Positions 6,870 through 16,063 of a stretch of 16,063 nt of DNA are shown piece after piece (position 1 is the first letter of the stretch; each line of letters opens with the position of its first letter). Under the pieces are notes generated by a model. That model searched no databases, was not told the origin of the DNA, and was given only the letters and a program-made list of their open reading frames with translations. Source of the stretch: CAZAYP01 sp964489425 [NCBI: uncultured Verrucomicrobiota bacterium]. Its GTDB lineage: Bacteria > Verrucomicrobiota > Kiritimatiellia > RZYC01. Both the position numbers and the translations under genes were made by a program. Location: positions 917-16,979 of the forward strand of contig CAZAYP010000102.1 in the NCBI GenBank assembly GCA_964489425.1, written 5' to 3'.

Positions 6870-8522
6870 CTACCCGCCCTGGAAGGCTGCGCCGGCATGG
6901 GGGTTGGTCGCCTGGGCCAGGACGCGGAGCAGTTCCTGTTGCTCGATGGGTTTGGACAGGTAATGGTCCATGCCCGCGGCCAGGCATTTGACCCGGTCGA
7001 GTTCCATGGCCGCGGCGGTCATGGCGATGATCGGCACCCGCGGCTGGTCCAGGGGTTCCCGCGCCCGGATGCGCTGCGTGGCTTCGTAGCCGTCCATCTC
7101 CGGCATTTGCACGTCCATTAAAATAGCATCCCAGATGCCGGCTGCGGCCATGGCCAGCGCTTCCCGGCCGTCCTGCGCCAGGGCCACGGTATGGCCGGCT
7201 TTTTCCAGCAGCGCCCGCGCGACCAGCCAGTTGGAGACCTCGTCTTCCACGACGAGGACCTGCAGCGGTCGGCTGGGCGCAGCCAAGTTGTCCGTGGCCG
7301 CTGCCGCCGCCGCCACGCTGGCCGGCCCGAACCATTCAAGTCCGAGGCTGACGCGGAACTCGCTGCCTTGCCCCGGAGCGCTGGTCACGGAGATTTCTCC
7401 GCCCATGGCCTCCGCCAGGCGTTTACAGATGGTCAGCCCGAGGCCGGACCCGCCGTGCTTGCGCGTGTTGCTGGCATCCACCTGGCTGAACGGCTGGAAC
7501 AGCTGCGCCAGGCCCGCGGAGTTGATCCCGATCCCGGTGTCCCGCACGGTCACGCTGAGGTGGGCGGTTTGGCCCGGGATCATGGGTTCCGGGGAAGGCG
7601 GCTGGCACTCCACCCGGACCGTGATGCTGCCGGTTTCCGTGAACTTGATCGCGTTGTTCAGCAGGTTCAGCAGGATCTGGCGCAGGCGCAGCGGATCCGT
7701 CCGCCAGCCCTCGGGCGTGGCGTCCGCCACGGACCACGTCACGGCCAGTTGCTTTTCGGCCGCCCGCGGCATGACCGCGGCCACCGTGTCGCGCACCAGC
7801 TGGCGCAGGCTGATGGGCTCGGGATGCAGCTCGAGCTTGCCGGCTTCGATCTTGGAAAGGTCCAGCACCTCGTTGATCAGCGCCAGCAGGTCCTGGCCGC
7901 GCTGGGAGATGATGCGCAGCATGTCCCGGCGCTGGGGGTCGGTCTCGCTCGCGAGCAGCAGGTTGGCGAAGCCGAGGATGGGGTTGAGCGGGGTGCGGAT
8001 CTCATGGCTCATGTTGGCCAGGAACCTGCTTTTAGCCAGGTTGGCCGATTCGGCGTCCACCGCCATGCGGTTGGCGCGGGCCACCGCCTCTTTCAGTTCC
8101 TGGTGGGCTTGCTGCAGGGCGGTTTCGCGTTCCAGCAACGCGCGGTCCATGGCATGTTTCTGGAGCGAGATCCGGACCATGGCCGACAGTTCCCGGGGGC
8201 TTACCGGCTTGACCAGGTAGCCATAGGGCGCGGTGTCTCCGGCCTTTTGCAGCAGCTCTTCCCGGGTGTGCGCGGTGAGGTAGATGACCGGCACCTGGGC
8301 CATGGCCGTGATGTGGCGGGCCGCGCTGATCCCGTCCATTTCTCCGGCCAGCTCGATATCCATGAGCACCAGGTCGGGCTTTTCCGCCGCCACGGCGGCC
8401 AGGGCGGCGGCGCCGGAGTCCACGGCGTCCAGCGCGCGATAGCCGGCCCGGCGCAGCAACTCGCGCAGGTGGATCGCCTGCGTCGCATTGTCTTCCACCA
8501 CCAGTATTTTCTCGCCGCTCAT
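6870..8522 (-). CDS. Soluble hybrid histidine kinase, REC-HisKA-HATPase-REC
   Basis: A 550-aa cytoplasmic two-component protein with no membrane segment. Residues 4-122 are a receiver domain (E10, D11, phospho-acceptor D55, T83, K105). A coiled-coil linker (about 124-160) follows, then HisKA with [14 protein letters not shown] and phospho-accepting H173. The HATPase_c domain has [17 protein letters not shown] and GGSGLGL. A second receiver (about 424-540) has [10 protein letters not shown] with D470 and a YLSKP lysine. The input is therefore phosphorylation of the first receiver by another kinase rather than a ligand domain. The frame is open 48 codons further upstream, but ATG 8522 is chosen: the receiver begins directly there and GGAG (complement of 8531-8534) is 8 bases away. 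The hydrolase gene follows 46 bp downstream on the same strand. Target genes are unknown. Confidence 0.9.
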   Translation of the reverse strand: MSGEKILVVEDNATQAIHLRELLRRAGYRALDAVDSGAAALAAVAAEKPDLVLMDIELAGEMDGISAARHITAMAQVPVIYLTAHTREELLQKAGDTAPYGYLVKPVSPRELSAMVRISLQKHAMDRALLERETALQQAHQELKEAVARANRMAVDAESANLAKSRFLANMSHEIRTPLNPILGFANLLLASETDPQRRDMLRIISQRGQDLLALINEVLDLSKIEAGKLELHPEPISLRQLVRDTVAAVMPRAAEKQLAVTWSVADATPEGWRTDPLRLRQILLNLLNNAIKFTETGSITVRVECQPPSPEPMIPGQTAHLSVTVRDTGIGINSAGLAQLFQPFSQVDASNTRKHGGSGLGLTICKRLAEAMGGEISVTSAPGQGSEFRVSLGLEWFGPASVAAAAAATDNLAAPSRPLQVLVVEDEVSNWLVARALLEKAGHTVALAQDGREALAMAAAGIWDAILMDVQMPEMDGYEATQRIRAREPLDQPRVPIIAMTAAAMELDRVKCLAAGMDHYLSKPIEQQELLRVLAQATNPHAGAAFQGG

Positions 8523-8558
8523 CAGGTCTGCTCCCGGGGTCTTTCCCGTATGGCGGTC

Positions 8559-8587
8559 AGAATAAACAGCGCATGGCAGCGTTGCAA
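8559..8587 (-). promoter_or_regulatory. Candidate sigma70-type promoter for the REC-HK-REC gene
   Basis: On the minus strand, TTGCAA (8587-8582), a 17-base spacer and TATTCT (8564-8559) each match consensus at 4 of 6 positions. Transcription would start near 8552, giving a leader of about 30 bases that holds the GGAG ribosome binding site. Confidence 0.45.
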
Positions 8588-8615
8588 GCCCGGAGGTCAG
8601 CCTGCCCACCGCTTT

Positions 8616-8640
8616 AAAAACAGCGGCGCCGGCCGCCGCT
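8616..8640 (-). terminator. Terminator-like hairpin in the kinase/metH divergent region
   Basis: Arms AGCGGC (8622-8627) and GCCGCT (8635-8640) enclose a 7-base GC loop. Read leftward, the hairpin is followed by G and five T residues (8620-8616), an intrinsic-terminator layout. It lies upstream of both divergent promoter candidates, so neither gene's own mRNA would carry it. It could stop antisense transcripts leaving the metH region before they reach the kinase gene. A second pairing (CCGCT 8609-8613 with AGCGG 8622-8626) competes with it. Confidence 0.35.
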
Positions 8641-8647
8641 TTCGAGA

Positions 8648-8676
8648 TTGAACCAGCCCTGCCCATGACCTACTAT
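8648..8676 (+). promoter_or_regulatory. Candidate metH promoter giving a leaderless mRNA
   Basis: TTGAAC (8648-8653), exactly 17 bases, then TACTAT (8671-8676); each matches the consensus at 4 of 6 positions. The -10 box ends 7 bases before the metH ATG at 8684, so transcription would begin at or next to the A of the ATG. This agrees with the absence of any Shine-Dalgarno upstream of that ATG. No cobalamin or SAM riboswitch can be accommodated between this promoter and the gene. Confidence 0.45.
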
Positions 8677-8683
8677 CCGGCGC

Positions 8684-11600
8684 ATGAACTTACTGGAACG
8701 GATGGCCGACGGCATTTTCATCATGGATGGCGCCATGGGCACGCAGCTCCAGGCGCGCGGCATCCCGCCCACGGCCTGGCAGGGCAAGGAGGGCTGCAAC
8801 GAGATCCTGAACCTGACCGCGCCGGACGTGGTCCGCTCCGTGCACGCCGCCTACCTCGAAGCCGGCTGCGACGCCGTGGAAACCAACAGCTTCGGCGCCT
8901 CGCCGCTCACCCTGGGCGAGTACGGCCTGGCCGACCAGGCGTTCGCGATCAGCCGCGCCGCCGCGCAGCGCGCGCGCGAAGCCTGCGCCCCGTACCGCGA
9001 CTCGGCGCGGCCACGTTTTGTCTTCGGCTCCGTGGGCCCGGGCACCAAGCTGCCGACGCTCGGCCAGGTGGCGTTTGACCCGCTGTGCGCGGCGCTCGCG
9101 ACCCAGATCGGCGGCCTGGTGGAGGGCGGCGCGGACGCGATCCTGCTGGAAACCTGCCAGGACGTGTTGCAGATCAAGGCCGGCATCCTGGCCTTTGAGC
9201 AGGCCGTGGGCTTTGGCCGCGGCATCCCGCTGTACGTGTCCGTGACCGTGGAGCAGACCGGCACGCTGCTGATCGGCGCCAGCCTGCCGGCGGTGGTCGC
9301 GATCCTGGAGCCGTTCCCGGTGGACATCCTCGGCCTGAACTGCGCCACCGGGCCGGACGCCATGCGCCGCCACGTGGATTACCTGGCGCGCCATTGGCCG
9401 CGGTTGATCGCCTGCATGCCCAATGCCGGGCTGCCGATTTTGCGCGCGGGCGGGGCCACGTATCCGCTGGGCCCGGACGAGTTCGCCGCGCGCCTCGGCG
9501 GCATGGCGCGCGCCACGGGCCTGAACATCGTCGGCGGTTGCTGCGGGACATCGCCCGACCATATCCGCGCGCTGGCCGGCAGCCTGGCCGGCTGGCGGCC
9601 GCCGGCGCGCACCGCGCAGCCGCTGGAACAGGCCAGCAGCGTGTTCGGCCCGGTGGACCTGACCCAGGCGCCGCCGCCGCTCTACATCGGCGAGCGGGCC
9701 AACGCCACCGGCTCGAAAAAGTTCCGCGACGCGCTCCTGGCCGGCGACTACGAGGCGGCGTTCGCGATCCTCGGCGAGCAGGAGGAGGCCGGCGCCCACC
9801 TGGTGGACTTGAGCTGCGCCTACGCCGGTCGCGACGAGCTGCGCGATATCCAGGTCCTGGTCCCGCGCGCCGGTCGCGAGTGCCGCCTGCCGCTCATGCT
9901 GGACTCGCTGCAGCCCGCCGTGGTCGAGGCCGCGCTCAAGCTCTACGGCGGCCGGATGTTCATCAACAGCATCAACTTCGAGTCCGGCGAGGCGCGCGCC
10001 GACCTGCTCGCGCGCCTGGCGCGGCGGCACGGCGCCGGCCTGGTCGGCCTGTGCATCGACGAGCAGGGCATGGCCATGACCGCGGAGCGCAAGCTGGACG
10101 TGGCCCGCCGGTTGGCCGCGTTTTGCGAAGCGCGCGGGCTGCGCCGCGCCGACCTGCTGATCGATCCCCTGACGTTCACCCTGGGCAGCGGCGACGACAG
10201 CCTGCGCGCGTCCGCGGGCGAAACCCTCGCCGCCCTCGTCGCCATCCGGCGCGAGCTGCCCGGCGTGCGCAGCATGCTGGGCTTGTCCAATGTCTCGTTC
10301 GGGCTCAAGCCCGCCGCGCGCCAGGTGCTCAACGCCGTGTTCCTCGACCGCTGCCTCAAGGCCGGCCTGGACGCGTGCATCATCAACGTGGCCGCCATCG
10401 CGCCGCTGCCGGACCTGCCGCCCGCCGCGGTCGCGGCCGCGTCCGCGTTGTTGGATAACGACGCCGCGCAGGGCGATCCCCTGGCCCGGTTCATCAACCT
10501 GTTCGAGGCCGCGGGCGCAGCCGAAGCCGCCGGCCCGGCCGTGGCCCTGGAGCCGGCCGAGGCGCTGGCCCGGGCGGTGATCCGCGGCAAGCCGGCCGCG
10601 CTGCCCGAGCTCGTGCCCGCGCTGCTGGCCAGCCGGCCGGCGGAGGACATCCTCAACCTTTTGCTCGTGCCGGCGATGAAGGAGGTCGGCCGCCTGTTCA
10701 ACGAGGGCCAGCTGCAGCTGCCGTTCGTGCTCAAGTCGGCCGAGGTCATGAAGAAGGCCGTGGACCTGCTCAAGCCGCACCTGCGCAAGGACGGATCGGG
10801 CGGCCGGCGGGGCACCATGGTGCTGGCCACCGTGGCCGGGGACGTGCACGACATCGGCAAGAACCTGGTCGACATCATCCTCGCCAACAACGGATTTCAC
10901 GTCGTCAACCTGGGCACCAAGATCCCCGTGGAGCAGATGATCGCCGCCGTGCGCGAGCACCAGGCGGACGTGCTCGGCATGAGCGGGCTGCTGGTCAAGT
11001 CCACCGCCATCATGGCCGAGAACCTGGGCGCCCTGCAGGCCGCGGGCGTGCGCGTGCCGGTGTTCCTCGGCGGCGCCGCCCTGACCGCCGAGTTCGTGGC
11101 CACGGGCTGCCAGCCGGGCTACGCCGCGCCGGTGGTGTACTGCCGCGACGCGTTCGAGGGCCTGGCGCGCATGCGCGAGCTCATGGACTCCGGCACGCTG
11201 CCCCGCGCCACGCCGCCGGCCCCGATGCCGGCCGCCGCGTCCGCGCCGGCCGCGGCCGCGGTGGAGATCCGCGCCGTGGCGCCGCCCGCCCCGCCGTTCT
11301 GGGGCCCGCGCATCGTGCGCGACATCAAGCTCGCCGACGTGTTCCCGCTGCTCAACGAAACCGCCCTGGTGCGGGGCCGCTGGGGGTTCCGGCGCGGCCA
11401 GTTGGCCGCGGAGGACTACCGGCAGGTGCTGGAAACCGAGGTGCGGCCGCGGCTGGAACGTATGAAGATCGAAAGCATCCGCGACCGGCGGTTCGCGCCG
11501 CAGGCGGCCTACGGCTACTTCCATTGCCGGGCGGCCGGCGACCTCCTGTACATCGAGCCGGCGCCGGGCGCGCCCGAGATCGCGCTGCGCTTCCCGCGCC

Positions 11601-12058
11601 AGCGCCAGGCGCCGCGGCGCGCGATCCCGGACTTTTTCCGGGCTGACGGCGACGTGGCGGGGTTCATGGTGGTGACCCTCGGCCCGGCCCTGGCCGACGA
11701 CAACGCCCAGCGCCTCAAGGCCGATCATTACCAGGACTACCTGCTGTGGCACGGCCTGGCCGTGGAGCTGACCGACGCCCTGGCCGAGTTCTGGCACCTG
11801 CGCATGCGCCAGGAACTGGGCCTGGCCGAGCCGGCGCTGGATCTGCAGGGGTACATCACCCAGCGGTACCAGGGTTCGCGCTACGGGTTCGGATACCCCG
11901 CGTGCCCGGACCTGGCGATGAACCGGGTGGCGTGCGACCTGGTCCAGGCCGCGGAGATCGGGGTGACGCTGACCGAAAACTTCATGATGACCCCGGAAAT
12001 GAGCACGGCCGCGCTGGTGGCCCATCACCCCCAGGCCAAGTATTTCAACGTCGACTAA
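8684..12058 (+). CDS. metH: Cobalamin-dependent methionine synthase
   Basis: Transfers the methyl group of 5-methyltetrahydrofolate via B12 to homocysteine, in the cytosol. It has 1124 aa with the full MetH domain order (E. coli 1227 aa). The homocysteine domain (about 1-305) has DGAMGTQLQ and zinc cysteines C220 (LNCATG), C286 and C287 (GGCCGT). The pterin domain (about 333-590) has IGERANATGSKKF and LSNVSFGL. The B12 cap is at about 625-700. The B12 domain (about 706-840) has DVHDIGKNL with cobalt-ligand H722 and GMSGLLVKS. An Ala/Pro-rich linker (about 845-875) leads to the reductive-activation domain (about 880-1124) with RYGFGYPACPD and a HHPQAKYF end. The activation domain has the GRWGFRRG form rather than the E. 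coli form. Third codon positions are almost all G or C. It is first in a unit with the Nudix and kinase genes. Confidence 0.97.
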   Translation: MNLLERMADGIFIMDGAMGTQLQARGIPPTAWQGKEGCNEILNLTAPDVVRSVHAAYLEAGCDAVETNSFGASPLTLGEYGLADQAFAISRAAAQRAREACAPYRDSARPRFVFGSVGPGTKLPTLGQVAFDPLCAALATQIGGLVEGGADAILLETCQDVLQIKAGILAFEQAVGFGRGIPLYVSVTVEQTGTLLIGASLPAVVAILEPFPVDILGLNCATGPDAMRRHVDYLARHWPRLIACMPNAGLPILRAGGATYPLGPDEFAARLGGMARATGLNIVGGCCGTSPDHIRALAGSLAGWRPPARTAQPLEQASSVFGPVDLTQAPPPLYIGERANATGSKKFRDALLAGDYEAAFAILGEQEEAGAHLVDLSCAYAGRDELRDIQVLVPRAGRECRLPLMLDSLQPAVVEAALKLYGGRMFINSINFESGEARADLLARLARRHGAGLVGLCIDEQGMAMTAERKLDVARRLAAFCEARGLRRADLLIDPLTFTLGSGDDSLRASAGETLAALVAIRRELPGVRSMLGLSNVSFGLKPAARQVLNAVFLDRCLKAGLDACIINVAAIAPLPDLPPAAVAAASALLDNDAAQGDPLARFINLFEAAGAAEAAGPAVALEPAEALARAVIRGKPAALPELVPALLASRPAEDILNLLLVPAMKEVGRLFNEGQLQLPFVLKSAEVMKKAVDLLKPHLRKDGSGGRRGTMVLATVAGDVHDIGKNLVDIILANNGFHVVNLGTKIPVEQMIAAVREHQADVLGMSGLLVKSTAIMAENLGALQAAGVRVPVFLGGAALTAEFVATGCQPGYAAPVVYCRDAFEGLARMRELMDSGTLPRATPPAPMPAAASAPAAAAVEIRAVAPPAPPFWGPRIVRDIKLADVFPLLNETALVRGRWGFRRGQLAAEDYRQVLETEVRPRLERMKIESIRDRRFAPQAAYGYFHCRAAGDLLYIEPAPGAPEIALRFPRQRQAPRRAIPDFFRADGDVAGFMVVTLGPALADDNAQRLKADHYQDYLLWHGLAVELTDALAEFWHLRMRQELGLAEPALDLQGYITQRYQGSRYGFGYPACPDLAMNRVACDLVQAAEIGVTLTENFMMTPEMSTAALVAHHPQAKYFNVD

Positions 12059-12075
12059 ACTACAAGGCGGCTGAC

Positions 12076-12627
12076 ATGACGAAACCCGCGGCGAACGAAA
12101 AGAAATACCAGCGGTTGACGGACGTGGACTGGGAGCATTGGAAACCGACCGAGGTGGCCACCCTGCTGTTTGTCAAGCGGGACCGCCACGTGCTGCTGAT
12201 CCACAAGAAAAAAGGCATGGGCGCGGGCTTGATCAACGGTCCGGGCGGCCGCGTGGAGCCCGGCGAGACGCCCATGGCCGGCGCCATCCGCGAGGTCCAG
12301 GAAGAGCTGCGGGTCACCCCGATCGGCGTGCGGCCGGCCGGCGAGCTGCTGTTCCAGTTTGCCGATGGGTTCGCGCTCCACGGCTACGTGTTCATGGCCA
12401 GCGAGTGCCTGGGGGTGCCGCAGGAGACCGACGAAGCCATTCCGCTGTGGGTCACGGTCGACACCATCCCCTACGACAAGATGTGGGCCGACGACCGGCA
12501 CTGGGTCCCCCTGATGCTGGCCGGCCAGCCGTTCCGCGGGCGGTTTGTCTTTGATGGCGACCAGATGCTGGATATTGACGTTGCCATGGTTCCGACGGCC
12601 GCGACGGGCGAAAAGCCCGCGGAGTAA
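12076..12627 (+). CDS. MTH1-like Nudix hydrolase (oxidised purine nucleotide sanitiser)
   Basis: A 183-aa Nudix protein. The Nudix box spans G58 to V80: G58, E64, R72-E73, E76-E77. The Gly that normally precedes the last position is R79 (EELRV instead of EExGU). Outside the box it resembles human MTH1/NUDT1 more than MutT: GMGAGLINGPGGRVEPGE at 47-64, and late in the protein YDKMWADDRHWVPLMLAG then FRGRFVFDGDQMLD, parallel to the MTH1 WPDDSYWFPLLL and FHGYFKFQG segments. That suggests hydrolysis of 8-oxo-dGTP or 2-OH-dATP to monophosphates in the cytosol. AAGGCGG (12064-12070) lies 5 bases before the ATG and fixes this start, although the frame is open far upstream through metH. It begins 17 bp after the metH stop, so it is very likely co-transcribed. 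The tail after about residue 170 is variable. Confidence 0.88.
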   Translation: MTKPAANEKKYQRLTDVDWEHWKPTEVATLLFVKRDRHVLLIHKKKGMGAGLINGPGGRVEPGETPMAGAIREVQEELRVTPIGVRPAGELLFQFADGFALHGYVFMASECLGVPQETDEAIPLWVTVDTIPYDKMWADDRHWVPLMLAGQPFRGRFVFDGDQMLDIDVAMVPTAATGEKPAE

Positions 12628-12633
12628 CCACGG

Positions 12634-16063
<3,430 letters not shown>

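Noticed and set aside
8523-8666. 48-codon N-terminal extension of the REC-HK-REC kinase
   Set aside because: The receiver begins at ATG 8522 with a ribosome binding site, and the extension crosses the predicted promoter.
8690-12028. 1112-codon open frame antisense to metH
   Set aside because: It is a shadow caused by extreme GC at third codon positions. Its translation is Gln/His/Arg/Gly-rich with no family motif, while the plus strand encodes an unmistakable MetH.

Overview
The window is a GC-rich bacterial chromosomal (or metagenomic) segment with tightly packed genes. The partial DUF1553 protein at the left edge is a family concentrated in Planctomycetota, Verrucomicrobiota and relatives. 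Together with secreted glycoside hydrolases, abundant hybrid histidine kinases and a TTTTCCAA/TTGGAAAA palindrome array, it points to the PVC superphylum, perhaps the Kiritimatiellota/Verrucomicrobiota side. This placement is inference; no 16S or ribosomal protein gene is present.

Left part (1-4043). A plus-strand DUF1553 fragment (1 to about 333) runs head-on into a minus-strand unknown gene that starts at 645. Both coding signals die at the same spot, a 9-bp inverted repeat at 319-348, so this is a rearrangement or an assembly chimera. Upstream of the minus gene lie three palindromes spaced exactly 31 bp apart (658-738). Then follows a leftward cluster: cysS (cysteinyl-tRNA synthetase, broken by a one-base frameshift in a G5 tract at 3007-3011), a 491-aa SLC45/GPH-like sugar transporter, and a small LsrG/ABM-family protein.

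Middle (4122-8522). Divergent from cysS is a DEDDh (DnaQ-like) exonuclease that carries an N-terminal signal peptide, which is unusual. It converges stop-to-stop (2 bases apart) with a secreted clan-D (GH27-like) glycoside hydrolase carrying C-terminal beta-sandwich-type modules. The hydrolase lies downstream of a soluble REC-HisKA-HATPase-REC hybrid kinase gene in the same direction, possibly as one transcription unit.

Right part (8684-16063). A rightward unit starts with metH (B12-dependent methionine synthase, 1124 aa), apparently from a promoter that would give a leaderless mRNA. It continues with an MTH1-like Nudix hydrolase 17 bp later. Six bases after that comes a large membrane hybrid kinase (TM-Cache-TM-GAF-PAS-HisKA-HATPase-REC), which is open to the end of the window. 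The 161-bp divergent region 8523-8683 holds a good promoter candidate on each strand and a terminator-like hairpin between them.

No CRISPR array, tRNA, rRNA, insertion sequence or defence system was recognised. The most unusual items are the exported DEDDh exonuclease, the 31-bp phased palindrome array, the broken junction at about 333 and the cysS frameshift.
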